DNA from: Streptomyces sparsogenes | GTDB taxonomy: Bacteria > Actinomycetota > Actinomycetes > Streptomycetales > Streptomycetaceae | DNA: 57,264 nt | NCBI RefSeq assembly: GCF_001704635.1 | Contig: NZ_MAXF01000043.1 | Location: 1-57,264 of the forward strand | Direction: 5' to 3' | Shown here: piece by piece, positions 7,813 through 16,622 of the stretch | Layout of the letters: every line of letters starts with the position of its first letter | How positions within the stretch are numbered: position 1 is the stretch's first letter | Translations under genes and position numbers: made by a program | Notes under the pieces: model-generated | What the model saw: the letters and a program-made list of their open reading frames with translations, nothing else | Told to the model about the DNA's origin: nothing | Database searches by the model: none

Positions 7813-9900
7813 GTGCCCTCGCACGCCCCTGACCACCCCGACCCGCTGGAGCGGGAGCGCGCCCACCTCGCCGCTTCCCGTGCCGCCCTGCGCGCCATGC
7901 GCGCCGACGTCGAGGCGCTCGACCTCAAGGACGTCACCGCCAACTGGGTGAACGCCGAAGCGCTCCAGCACCAGGTCGACCAGCGCATCAAGGCGCTCGC
8001 CGACCTCGCCCACACGCCGCTGTTCTTCGGCCGGCTCGACTATCTGCACGCGCCGGGCGCGGAGGCGGCGGAGGGCGCGGAGGGTGAGCAGCCCGCCGCC
8101 GGAGGCGGCTCAACGGACACTTTTTATGTCGGGCGGCGGCATGTGCACGACGCGGACGGCGACCCGATGGTCATCGACTGGCGCGCGCCCGTGTCGCAGG
8201 CCTTCTACCAGGCGTCGAAGAAGGCGCCGATGGACGTCGGACTGCGCCGCCGCTTCGGCTACACCGGCGGCGAGCTGACCGCGTACGAGGACGAGCACCT
8301 CACCGACCCGGCCGAGGAGGAAGGCACCGGCAAGCTGCTCCAGGCCGAGATCGAGCGGCCGCGCGTGGGCCCGATGCGGGACATCGTCGCCACCATCCAG
8401 CCCGAGCAGGACGAGATCGTGCGCGCCGGGATCGGCGGCACGGTCTGCGTGCAGGGGGCGCCGGGCACCGGGAAGACGGCGGTGGGCCTGCACCGGGTGG
8501 CGTATCTGCTGTACGCGCACCGGGAGCGGCTCGCCCGCTCCGGCACCCTGGTCATCGGCCCGAACCGCTCCTTCCTCCACTACATCGAGCAAGTGCTGCC
8601 CGCGCTCGGCGAGTTGCAGGTGGGCCAGGCCACGGTGGACGACCTCGTCGCGCATGTGGAGGTGCGCGGCACGGACAGCGCCGAGGCGGCGGGCATCAAG
8701 GGCGACGCGCGGATGGCGGAGGTGCTGCGCCGCGCCGTCCGCTCGCACGTCACCCTGCCGACCGAGCCGTGCGTGGTGGTGCGCGGCTCGCGCCGCTGGC
8801 GGGTGCCGGCGTACGAACTGGAGGAGATGGTCCGCGAGTTGCTGGACCGCGACATCCGGTACGGCGCGGCCCGCGAGGCGCTGCCGCAGCGGATCGCCCA
8901 CGCCGTGCTGGTTCGGATGGAACAGGCCGGCGAGGCGCCCGACGACCGGGTGCAGAACGCGGTGGCCCGCACCCCGGCCGTGAAGGCGGCCGTCAAGGCG
9001 ATCTGGCCGCCCGTCGACCCGGCCAAGCTGGTGCTGCGGCTGCTGTCCGACGCCGACTTCCTGGCCGAGCAGGCGGCGGGGATCCTCGACGCGGACGAGC
9101 AGAAGACCATCCTGTGGGCCAAGCCGCCGCGCGGCGTGAAGTCGGCGGCGTGGTCCCCGGCGGACGCGGTGCTCATCGACGAGGCCACCGACCTGATCGA
9201 GCGCACCCCCTCGCTCGGCCATGTGGTCCTGGACGAGGCGCAGGACCTGTCCCCGATGCAGTACCGGGCGGTGGGCCGCCGCTGCACCACCGGCTCGGCG
9301 ACCATCCTGGGCGACATCGCGCAGGGCACCACCCCGTGGGCGACCGCGAGCTGGGAGGAGGCCCTGGCCCACCTCGGCAAGCCGGGGGCGACGGTGGAGG
9401 AGCTGACGCAGGGCTTCCGGGTGCCGCGCGAGGTCATCGCGTACGCCTCCCGGCTGCTGCCCGCGGTTGCCCCCGGCCTGTCGGAGGCCACCTCGATCCG
9501 CGAGGCGGCGGGCGACTTCTCCGTACGGGCCGTGGACCCCGCCGCGCTGGACTCCGCCGTGATCGCCGCGTGCCGCGAGGCGCTGGGCCACGAGGGCTCG
9601 ATCGGCCTGATCGCGGCCGACGCGCGGATCCCCGTGCTGGCCGGCGCCCTCGACGCGGCGGGCCTGGCGTACCTGGCCCCCGGCGAGGAGACCAGCGCCG
9701 AGGCCCGCCTCACGCTCGTACCGGCGACGCTCGCGAAGGGTCTGGAGTACGACTACGTGGTGCTGGACGAGCCGGCCGCCGTGGTGGACGGCGAGCCGGA
9801 CGAGCGCACCGGTCTGCGCCGCCTGTATGTGGCGCTGACCCGGGCGGTGTCGGGGCTCACGGTGGTCCACGCGGCGCCGCTGCCGGAGCAGCTGGTCTGA
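7813..9900 (+). CDS. helR: HelD/HelR-type RNA polymerase recycling ATPase (UvrD/SF1-like)
   Basis: 695 aa. The N-terminal coiled-coil region (ERAHLAASRAALRAMRADVE) leads into the HelD signature block (FFGRLDYLH, FYVGRRHVHD, MVIDWRAPVSQAFYQAS). Walker A is GAPGTGKTAVG at aa ~216, Walker B is VVLDEAQDLSPMQYRA at aa ~471, and a UvrD-like C-terminal segment follows (TLAKGLEYDYVVLDE, RLYVALTRAVSGLTVV). Family members bind RNA polymerase through arms entering the channels and release it from stalled or rifampicin-bound complexes. The split SF1 domains and size fit an actinobacterial class II HelD; HelR assignment is by resemblance. GTG 7813 follows GGAGG with suitable spacing. Confidence 0.85.
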   Translation: MPSHAPDHPDPLERERAHLAASRAALRAMRADVEALDLKDVTANWVNAEALQHQVDQRIKALADLAHTPLFFGRLDYLHAPGAEAAEGAEGEQPAAGGGSTDTFYVGRRHVHDADGDPMVIDWRAPVSQAFYQASKKAPMDVGLRRRFGYTGGELTAYEDEHLTDPAEEEGTGKLLQAEIERPRVGPMRDIVATIQPEQDEIVRAGIGGTVCVQGAPGTGKTAVGLHRVAYLLYAHRERLARSGTLVIGPNRSFLHYIEQVLPALGELQVGQATVDDLVAHVEVRGTDSAEAAGIKGDARMAEVLRRAVRSHVTLPTEPCVVVRGSRRWRVPAYELEEMVRELLDRDIRYGAAREALPQRIAHAVLVRMEQAGEAPDDRVQNAVARTPAVKAAVKAIWPPVDPAKLVLRLLSDADFLAEQAAGILDADEQKTILWAKPPRGVKSAAWSPADAVLIDEATDLIERTPSLGHVVLDEAQDLSPMQYRAVGRRCTTGSATILGDIAQGTTPWATASWEEALAHLGKPGATVEELTQGFRVPREVIAYASRLLPAVAPGLSEATSIREAAGDFSVRAVDPAALDSAVIAACREALGHEGSIGLIAADARIPVLAGALDAAGLAYLAPGEETSAEARLTLVPATLAKGLEYDYVVLDEPAAVVDGEPDERTGLRRLYVALTRAVSGLTVVHAAPLPEQLV

Positions 9901-9967
9901 CAGGCCCTTCAAGCCCCTTCAAGCCCCTTTACGGCAGGGAGGCGAGCCGCGCGCCCCGGGGAGGCTT
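9901..9967. repeat. Duplicated 3' end of the arsR gene
   Basis: The sequence TTTACGGCAGGGA that holds the arsR stop (TTA on this strand, at 9968) is present a second time about 41 bp away (near 9928-9940). A short repeat TTCAAGCCCC also occurs twice at 9906-9926. This looks like a tandem duplication of the gene terminus. Confidence 0.55.
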
Positions 9968-10285
9968 TTACGGCAGGGACTTCAGCAGCGCGTCGAGGAG
10001 GCCGGGGAACCTGGCGTCGAGTTCGTCCCGGCGCAGCCGCACATAGCGGTTGCGCCCGGCGACCCGCGTCGTGGTGATCCCGGCCTCGCGCATCACGCGC
10101 ATGTGGTGCGAGACGGTGGACTTGTGGAGATGCCCGAGGCCCACGGCCTCGGGCGCGCAGCTGTGCTCCCCGCCGTCGGCGTAGACGCCCAGGAGCCTTA
10201 TGCGCACGGGATCGCCGAGCGCGTGCATGACCTTGACCAGCTCGATGTCCTCGGCATCGGGCTGGGGCAGCCGCTCGTCCACCAC
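9968..10285 (-). CDS. ArsR/SmtB family winged-helix regulator
   Basis: 105 aa from GTG 10285, which has GAGGGAG six bases upstream; the frame stays open to 10375 but would then overlap the operators. Winged-helix signature: VMHALGDPVRIRLLGVYADG, then the recognition helix HKSTVSHHMRVMREAGI and the wing TTTRVAGRNRYVRLRRDEL. No obvious metal-binding Cys-X-Cys in the recognition helix, so the inducer may be organic. Divergent from an MFS exporter, with a set of shared inverted and direct repeats between them. This is the usual arrangement of a repressor controlling its own exporter. Confidence 0.88.
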   Translation of the reverse strand: MVDERLPQPDAEDIELVKVMHALGDPVRIRLLGVYADGGEHSCAPEAVGLGHLHKSTVSHHMRVMREAGITTTRVAGRNRYVRLRRDELDARFPGLLDALLKSLP

Positions 10286-10325
10286 GCCCTGCTCCCTCTC
10301 GCTCGTCCCGCCTTCTTTCGAACAG

Positions 10326-10408
10326 TTTGACATCCGTCCACCCGACATACGAGAAACAGTTTGACACTCATCCAACGATGCCTATGGTTGGACTGTCGTC
10401 AAACAATC
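10326..10408. promoter_or_regulatory. ArsR operator cluster and MFS promoter
   Basis: The motif TTGAC-N5-TCCAAC occurs at 10361-10376 and again inverted at 10387-10402 (GTTGGA-N5-GTCAA), forming a 42-bp two-site palindrome. A third, partial copy (TTGAC-N5-TCCA) lies at 10327-10340, and AACAGTTTGACA is directly repeated 35 bp apart. TTGACA at 10361-10366 and TATGGT at 10383-10388 (16-bp spacer) look like the -35/-10 of the MFS gene, so repressor binding would block it directly. Confidence 0.65.
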
Positions 10409-10425
10409 TCTCGGGGAGGACACCC

Positions 10426-11627
10426 GTGCGGCTACGCCTGCTCCTGCTCGCCCTCGGCACCTTCGCGGTGGGCACCGACTCCATGGTCATGGCCGGGATC
10501 CTCGGCCTGATCTCCCGCGACCTCGGCGTCTCGGTCCCCACCGCCGGGCAGCTGGTCACCGTCTTCGCGCTCTCGTACGGGCTGCTCGCACCCGTCCTCG
10601 CGACCGTCACCGCCCGCTGGCCGCGCCGCCGCCTGCTGCTCACCGCGCTCGCCTTCTTCACCGCCGCCAACGCGCTCAGCGCGCTCGCCCCCACCTACCC
10701 CCTGCTGCTCGCCACCCGCGTGCTGGCGGCCGCCGGGGCCGCCCTCTACACCCCGACCGCCAACGCCGTCGCCACCTCGCTCGTCCCGCCGGAGCGGCGC
10801 GGCCGGGCGCTGGCCACCGTGCTGGGCGGCATGACGGTCGCCACCGCGCTCGGCGTCCCCCTGGGCACCTGGATCGGCCGCGCGGACTGGCGGCTGACCA
10901 TGTGGCTCGTCGTCGCCCTCGGCGCGGCGGCCCTCGCGGGCCAGGCCCTGCTGCTGCGCGACCTGCCCACCGGCCTGCCTACCACGGGATCCGCCACCAC
11001 GCCGCCCGGCCTGCGCGAGCGGCTGGCCCCGCTGCGCGACCGGCGGGTCGTCGGGGCGGCGGCGACCACCTTCCTCTTCTTCCTCGCCTGGAACTCCGTG
11101 TACATCTACATCGCCACGGCCGTCGCCCCCGCCACGGGCGGCGAGGCCGGGCGGCTGAGCCTGGTGATGCTGGTCATGGGCGTCGCCTCGGTGGCCGGCA
11201 GCTGGCTGGGCGGCCGGGCCGTGGACCACTGGGGCGTACGGAGCGTCATGCTCACCGGAAGCGTGATCCCGGCCCTCGCCTTCGTGGCCCTCCCCTGGCT
11301 CGGCCGGACCATGCCGGGCGCGCTGCTCTACGCCCTGGTGGTCCCGGTCGCCGGCTGGGCCGTCGCGGTCGCCCTCCCGCACCGGCTGGCCTCCATCGAC
11401 CCGCCCAACGCGCCGCTGCTGATCTCGATCAACAGCAGCTCCCTCTACCTCGGCATGGCGGCGGGCGGCGGCGCGGGCAGCGTCTCCGTCGCGCTGCTGG
11501 GCGACCGGTGGTTCCCGCTGACGGCGGCCCTGCTGTCCCTGCTCGCCACGGCCACGGTCCTCGCCACGACCCGCCCCCCCACGCGAGCCCTCGCCCCCGA
11601 CACCCGCCGCCGCGCCCACAGAGGTGA
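10426..11627 (+). CDS. MFS transporter (DHA1/AraJ-like), apparently frameshifted at its 3' end
   Basis: Starts at GTG 10426 with GGGGAGGA five bases upstream. Residues 1-385 form a 12-helix MFS protein (LLALGTFAVGTDSMVMAGIL; LGVPLGTWIGRADWR; FFLAWNSVYIYIATAVAP). The reading frame then does not stop. It continues to 12660, antisense across all of cutC and into the HD gene, giving a meaningless Arg/Pro-rich tail. A run of seven C at 11574-11580 precedes the point where another frame stops at TGA 11625-11627. One extra C there would give a normal ~400-aa protein. Annotated to that stop. Either a sequencing deletion, a real frameshift or a true extended protein. Divergent from arsR, likely its target. 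Confidence 0.75.
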
Positions 11628-11739
11628 CCGTCCCCTCGCGGTAGCGGACCTGACGGGGGGAAGGGAGCGGGCACCGGGCCGCGAAGCCAGGGCAGGGAGC
11701 CGGGCACCGAGGCAGGAGCTACAGGGGCGCCGGGGCGCC

Positions 11740-12483
11740 TCAGCCCACCGGCACCACTTCGTCCAGCGCGGCCCGCCACTCCTCCACCGACGCGATGTCC
11801 ACGGGCCCGCCCCACCCCGAGGGCCGGGCCGCGCCGCCGATGTGGAAGGCGTCGATCCCCGCCGCCCGCAGCGCGGGCAGGTGGTCGAGCCGCAGCCCGC
11901 CGCCCACCATGATCCGGGGCGCGACCGCCCCGCCTGCCGCCCCGTCCGCAACCCCGCCCGCCGCCTCGGCGAGCAGGACCGGAAGCCCGTCGTCCACCCC
12001 GGCGGCCGACCCGGCGGTGAGGAACGTGTCAAGACCCGGAAGCCCCGCGAGCCGGCGGCGGAGCGCGTCGCGGTCGGCGGCGTGGTCGATGGCCCGGTGG
12101 AACGTCCACCGGCTCTCGTCCAGCCCGGGCCCCGCGCCGATGACGTCCAGAAGCGCCCCGACTGCGGCCAGGTCGGCCAGCCCGTCGGAAGCCAGGAAGC
12201 CGAGCACGAACTCGTCCGCCCCCTCGGTCCGCAGCTTCTCCGCCCGCGCGCACAGCGCGTCGAGCGCGGCGGCGCCCCCGGCGGCGAAGCCGTCGGACGC
12301 GCGCAGCATGACCCGCAGCGGGATGTCCACGGCCGAGCGGATCGCGGCGAAGGTCTCACGGGAAGGGCTGAGCCCGTCGGCGGCCATATCGGTGACCAGC
12401 TCGAGCCGGTCCGCCCCGCCGGCCTGCGCCGCGACCGCATCGGCCACGTCGAGGGCGATCACCTCGAGAAGTGGTCTAGACAT
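11740..12483 (-). CDS. cutC: CutC family protein (copper homeostasis protein CutC)
   Basis: 247 aa, TIM-barrel family. Signatures: LLEVIALDVADAVAAQAGGA at the N-terminus, RLELVTDMAADGLSPS, VMLRASDGFAAG, FHRAIDHAADR, and IMVGGGLRLDHLPAL near the C-terminus. Family members were linked to copper tolerance in E. coli, but their biochemical role is unsettled. ATG 12483 is the family start. Lies head-to-head with the HD-domain gene (58 bp apart) and tail-to-tail with the MFS gene whose frame runs through it. Confidence 0.9.
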   Translation of the reverse strand: MSRPLLEVIALDVADAVAAQAGGADRLELVTDMAADGLSPSRETFAAIRSAVDIPLRVMLRASDGFAAGGAAALDALCARAEKLRTEGADEFVLGFLASDGLADLAAVGALLDVIGAGPGLDESRWTFHRAIDHAADRDALRRRLAGLPGLDTFLTAGSAAGVDDGLPVLLAEAAGGVADGAAGGAVAPRIMVGGGLRLDHLPALRAAGIDAFHIGGAARPSGWGGPVDIASVEEWRAALDEVVPVG

Positions 12484-12541
12484 GCCGAACAGCTTGCCAC
12501 ACCCGGCCCGCCCCGAAACCCACACCCCACACAATTGGCTC

Positions 12542-13207
12542 ATGGCCGATCCCGCTCCCCGCCACCCCGCCCACGCCACGCTCCGCACCCGCTGGGCGGT
12601 CCACCTCAACGCCGCCCGCGAGGGCGCCTGCCACCCCTCCCCGTGGCCGTACGCCGATGACCTCCTCGCCCGCTGGGCCGAAGCCCATCGCCGCTACCAC
12701 ACCACCGACCACCTGATCGCCATCCTCGACCGGGTCGACGAACTCATCGACCACGCCGCCGATCCGGACGCCGTCCGCCTCGCCGCCTGGTTCCACGACG
12801 CCGTCTACCTCCCCGACCGCTCCACCAATGAGGAGCGCAGCGCCCGCCTCGCCGAACGCGCCCTCCCCGAAGCGGGCGTACCGGCGTCCCGCACCGCCGA
12901 AGTGGCCCGCCTGGTCCGCCTCACCCGCACCCACGACCCCGCCCCCGGCGACACCAACGGCGAAGTCCTGTGCGACGCCGACCTCTCGGTCCTCGCGGGC
13001 ACCCCCGAGGACTACGCCGCCTACGCCGCCGCCGTCCGCGAGGAGTACGCCTTCGTCCCCGACGACGCCTTCCGCGAGGGCCGCTCAGCCGCCCTCCGCG
13101 AACTCCTGGACCTGCTCCGGCTGTTCCGCACACCGGCGGGCCACGACCGCTGGGAGGAGGCGGCGCGCCACAACATGGCCACGGAGCTGCGGCTGCTCGG
13201 GGCGTAA
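12542..13207 (+). CDS. HD-domain metal-dependent phosphohydrolase-like protein
   Basis: 221 aa, of the COG4339 type. The metal ligands are visible: H in RRYHTTDHL, the HD pair in AAWFHDAVYLPDRSTNEERS, and D in VLCDADLSVLAG. The C-terminus YAFVPDDAFREGRSAALREL is typical for the group. Substrate unknown; nucleotides are likely. ATG 12542 is the only start that keeps the MADPAPRH N-terminus. The same frame is open far upstream, but that region is antisense to cutC. Confidence 0.85.
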   Translation: MADPAPRHPAHATLRTRWAVHLNAAREGACHPSPWPYADDLLARWAEAHRRYHTTDHLIAILDRVDELIDHAADPDAVRLAAWFHDAVYLPDRSTNEERSARLAERALPEAGVPASRTAEVARLVRLTRTHDPAPGDTNGEVLCDADLSVLAGTPEDYAAYAAAVREEYAFVPDDAFREGRSAALRELLDLLRLFRTPAGHDRWEEAARHNMATELRLLGA

Positions 13208-13249
13208 GAGCGTGATCGTGCACGGGCAGATGGTGCGTGCGGGCAGCCG

Positions 13250-14776
13250 TCAGGTCATGGGTCCGGCCCGGCAGGGCCAGGCTTCGTCCTCCCACCTGCC
13301 CTGCCCGTATCGGGCAAGAGTTTCCGTCAGCAGGGCCCATTGCCGGTCCGTCATAGGACCGAAGACACAGATGGGAACCCGCCCGTTACGGACACGGGCC
13401 TGGTCGCCGAACCGGTACGGCCAGCCGGCGGGCCGGTGCGCGGACGGTTCGGCGCCCTTCCTGAACTTGACGTGGAGTCCGGCGGCACACCGGACCTTGT
13501 TGCCGACGACTTCTTCGATGGCGAGGGTCTTTATCTCGCTCCACTTGTATTCGCGCCTGTCGAGGCCGTTCGTGGTTCTGATGCCCAGGGGCCCCACCTG
13601 CACGGACCAGGCGGATCTGTCATGCGAGAGGGGGAAATAGATGAGGAGCCACAGCAGAGGCAGCAGGACCAGGCTTACGACGACGAGGAGGACCTGAGCC
13701 CCGAGCGCCCAGCCGGACGCGTCGTCCTGACTCAGCGCGTCCGGGCTCATCGCGAGCGAGACGAGCAAGCCGGCCAGCGACACGGCCCCCGGAACGCCGA
13801 GCCCGACGATCCAGCGGCGCTCCCGGGAGGTGGCGTACGCGGACAGAGGTTCCTTTCCCGTCCACGAGATGGCGAACGGGCCGTCCGCATGAGCGGGCCG
13901 CGGGTTGCGGGGCTCCGGCACGGTGGAAACGTAGGTGTGGTCGAGTCCGCGTAGCGCCTGGGCGAGGCCGGCCGCGTCCGAGTACCGTTCGCCGGGCTCC
14001 TTCCGAAGCAGCGTCAGCACGATGTCGTCCCAGGCGGGTGGAACGCCAGGGGCGAGGGAGCTGGGGGCAGGCGGGTCCTGAGTAAGGTGCGCCGCCAGGC
14101 AACCCGCGGTGTCGGGGGCGGAGAACGGCAGTCGGCCCGTCATCAGCTCGAAGAGGAGACAGCCGAGGGCGTACAGGTCGCTGCTGGGTTCCGGGTGGCC
14201 GCGCGCCTGCTCCGGCGCCATGTACGCGGGGGTGCCCACGATGAAACCGGTCTGTGTGAGCCGGGCCGCCGTCGCTTGAGGGCCAACTGCCCTCGCGACG
14301 CCGAAGTCGAGTACCTTCACCGTGCCGGACGGCGAGATGAGGATGTTGGACGGCTTTATGTCCCGGTGCATCACACCGGCAGCGTGCGCCTCACTGAGCG
14401 CGTCGCAGATCTGCGCACCCCAACGCGCTGCGTCCGGGCGGGTTACGGCGCCTCGGCGCAGCAACGCGTCGAGACCCTCGCCCCGGACCAGTTCCATGAC
14501 CAGGAATGGGACGCGGTCCTCGCCCGTGCCCGTCTCACCGAGGTCGTAAACGGTCACGATGTTGGGGTGCTGGAGGCCGGCTGTGATCTGCGCTTCGCGC
14601 AGGAACCTGGCGCGTGCCTCGGCTTTCTGTCTCCCGTCACCGGCGAGGAGGGAGATCACCTTCACCGCGACGCGTCGGCTCAGCGACTCGTCCTGTGCCT
14701 CCCAGACCTGCCCCATGCCTCCCTCGCCGATCTGCCGCACCAACCGGTAACGCCCTGCCAGAAGTTGGTCTCGCAC
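13250..14776 (-). CDS. Membrane-anchored Ser/Thr protein kinase (PknB/Hanks type)
   Basis: 508 aa from GTG 14776 (GGGGAG seven bases upstream). Kinase domain aa 9-275: glycine loop GEGGMGQVW, catalytic Lys39 (VAVKV), HRDIKPSN (HRD at 137-139), DFG 157-159, and APE in TPAYMAPEQARG. After a short linker (TYVSTVPEPRNP) come two hydrophobic segments (about 326-350 and 356-381), then a C-terminal region of ~125 aa of unknown type (LGIRTTNGLDRREYKWSEI, VPICVFGPMTDRQWALL). No PASTA repeats. Predicted to sense an external or membrane signal and phosphorylate unknown targets. It converges with the HD gene. Confidence 0.9.
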   Translation of the reverse strand: MRDQLLAGRYRLVRQIGEGGMGQVWEAQDESLSRRVAVKVISLLAGDGRQKAEARARFLREAQITAGLQHPNIVTVYDLGETGTGEDRVPFLVMELVRGEGLDALLRRGAVTRPDAARWGAQICDALSEAHAAGVMHRDIKPSNILISPSGTVKVLDFGVARAVGPQATAARLTQTGFIVGTPAYMAPEQARGHPEPSSDLYALGCLLFELMTGRLPFSAPDTAGCLAAHLTQDPPAPSSLAPGVPPAWDDIVLTLLRKEPGERYSDAAGLAQALRGLDHTYVSTVPEPRNPRPAHADGPFAISWTGKEPLSAYATSRERRWIVGLGVPGAVSLAGLLVSLAMSPDALSQDDASGWALGAQVLLVVVSLVLLPLLWLLIYFPLSHDRSAWSVQVGPLGIRTTNGLDRREYKWSEIKTLAIEEVVGNKVRCAAGLHVKFRKGAEPSAHRPAGWPYRFGDQARVRNGRVPICVFGPMTDRQWALLTETLARYGQGRWEDEAWPCRAGPMT

Positions 14777-15097
14777 AGATCATCTCCCCGCCTCGACAAC
14801 CCCGGCCGACGCACGGCGCAGTGGATCGGTGAACGCGGCGTGGGCACGCTGAAATGCTGGCATAACCTCTGCCTACCCGCTGCAGCCCGAACTGGCTGCA
14901 TGCGCGGGTCAGGTGGCGGGAACTCCCCGCGTACGAGGGCTGAGACCGAGGGCAGACGCGATCGAGGCGCCGCAACTCGACATGGGTACGCCACACCGAC
15001 GACGCCTGACGTGGGGTGTCGGACCTGACGATCGTCAGGGGTCGGAGGTGTCCTTCGGGTCGGGTGTTCGCGGGCCTTCGTGCCTAGCGTCGGGCGC
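14777..15097. promoter_or_regulatory. Divergent promoter region between kinase and PAP2 gene, with two palindromes
   Basis: No gene recognised in these 321 bp. Two symmetric sites stand out: TGCAGCC-N6-GGCTGCA (14881-14900) and the perfect 16-bp palindrome CCTGACGATCGTCAGG (15024-15039), which is flanked on both sides by GTCGGA and preceded by another CCTGACG at 15005. The PAP2 gene appears leaderless: TAGCGT followed by seven bases and the ATG. Confidence 0.45.
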
Positions 15098-15835
15098 ATG
15101 GATTACAGATCTCCCCACGACGCCGGCCACGACCGCCGGTGGCTCCGTTCACTGATGGCACTGGGCGCGGGGGCCGTGGCTCTCGTGCTGCTGTACCCGG
15201 GCGGGCTGGGGAAGGCCGGGCCGGTGGAGGTGACCGGCGGGCCTTCGGCGGCGGTGTATCGGGCGGTGAACGGGGTGGTGGCCGACGGGCCGTCGTGGAC
15301 GGGGGCGGTGCTGGACCTCGCCGCCGACGGGCTCCTGGTCGTCCTCGGGTTGCTGCTGGCGTGGGCGGGGTGGGCGGCCGTGCGACGGCGCAGTGCCCGT
15401 GACCTCGCGGGGGCGGTCCTGGTCGGCGTCGGGACCGTCGTCGCGTACGCGTCCAGCGAGGCGCTGAAGCTGGTGGTGGACGAGGAGCGGCCGTGCCGTG
15501 CGGTGGGCGGGGTGGAGGCGGTGGCCGACTGTCCGCCGGCGGGTGACTGGTCGTTCCCGAGCAACCACGCCACCCTCGCTGTCGGGCTCGCCGTCGGCCT
15601 GGCCGTACTGCTCCCCCGCCTGGCGGCCCTCGCGTTGCCGCTGGGGGCGGTGGTGGCGGTGGCCCGCGTGGCCGCGGGCGTGCACTACCCCCACGACGTG
15701 CTGGCCGGCGCGGCGCTGGGGGCCGCCGTCGTCGCCGCGCTCATGTGGTCGGTCGGCCCGCCCGCCACCCGGGCCGTGGCGGTGCTGGTCGAGCGGCGGG
15801 GAGCGGCGGAAACCGGGCCGGCACGGAGGCCATGA
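15098..15835 (+). CDS. PAP2-family integral membrane phosphatase
   Basis: 245 aa with about six hydrophobic segments. The three PAP2 motifs are present: KLVVDEERPC (K-x6-RP), PSNHA (usual PSGH) and ARVAAGVHYPHDVLAGAALG (R-x5-H-x3-D). Family members hydrolyse lipid pyrophosphates such as undecaprenyl diphosphate, or phosphatidic acid. Start: ATG 15098 lies seven bases after TAGCGT, so translation may be leaderless; GTG 15080 is an alternative. Stands alone, divergent from the kinase gene. Confidence 0.88.
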   Translation: MDYRSPHDAGHDRRWLRSLMALGAGAVALVLLYPGGLGKAGPVEVTGGPSAAVYRAVNGVVADGPSWTGAVLDLAADGLLVVLGLLLAWAGWAAVRRRSARDLAGAVLVGVGTVVAYASSEALKLVVDEERPCRAVGGVEAVADCPPAGDWSFPSNHATLAVGLAVGLAVLLPRLAALALPLGAVVAVARVAAGVHYPHDVLAGAALGAAVVAALMWSVGPPATRAVAVLVERRGAAETGPARRP

Positions 15836-16103
15836 GCTGCCCGGCAGCCTCGAAAGCGCCGGCCGACCAAGGGATTTGGTACGCTCCAGCGGTTCGTGTT
15901 GGCACAGGCCGTGTTGTCACAGGCCGGGGACGAGAGGGAGGGCGAGTTGATGGCCGCGCCGAAGGCCACTGCGCCGCGCAGCGCCCGGACCGTCCTCACG
16001 TCCCGGGCGACGGCCTGACCCAGTCGCCCGCCTCGCCGGGAGCGTGAGCTCGCGAGGCAGTCCTGTACACGAACCTCACCATGAAACGGATCCTCATCCC
16101 GTC

Positions 16104-16619
16104 ATGCCCAACCACCACCAGTGGCTCACCCGCGCCGAGACCGAGGCCGACATCCCCGCCGTCCGCGAGATCGTGCTCGCCGCCTTCGACACCCCGTACG
16201 AGGCCGATCTCGTCGACGCCCTGCGCGCCGACGCCTCGTGGATCGAGGGCCTGTCCGTCGTCAGCACCGATGAGGACGGCAGGCCCGTCGGCCACGCGCT
16301 GCTGACGCGCTGCCACATCGGCGACACCCCGGCGCTGTGTCTGGCCCCGGTGTCCGTGCTGCCCGCACACCAGAAGAGCGGCGCCGGCTCGGCGGCCATT
16401 CGCGCCGCACTGAGTGCGGCCAGGGGGCTGGGCGAGTCCTGCGTCACCGTCCTCGGACACCCGGCGTACTACCCGCGCTTCGGCTTCACCCGCGCCTCCG
16501 CCCACGGCATCGGCGTGACCCTCGATGTCCCGGACGAGGCGATGATGGCCCTCGCCCTGGACGAGGACCGCCCGCTGCCGAGCGGCACCGTCCGTTACGC
16601 GGCGCCCTTCGGGGTCTGA
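16104..16619 (+). CDS. GNAT family N-acetyltransferase (YhbS-like)
   Basis: 171 aa. The acetyl-CoA pyrophosphate-binding region is VSVLPAHQKSGAGSAAIRAA, followed by the YhbS-type block VTVLGHPAYYPRFGFTRASA. Substrate unknown. ATG 16104 fits the family N-terminus (LTRAETEADIPAVREIVLAAF); an ATG-less extension to 16044 exists but adds no recognisable sequence. Ribosome site is weak. The stop codon lies 4 bp before the first copy of the 64-bp palindromic element, which may serve as terminator. Confidence 0.88.
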   Translation: MPNHHQWLTRAETEADIPAVREIVLAAFDTPYEADLVDALRADASWIEGLSVVSTDEDGRPVGHALLTRCHIGDTPALCLAPVSVLPAHQKSGAGSAAIRAALSAARGLGESCVTVLGHPAYYPRFGFTRASAHGIGVTLDVPDEAMMALALDEDRPLPSGTVRYAAPFGV

Positions 16620-16622
16620 TGG

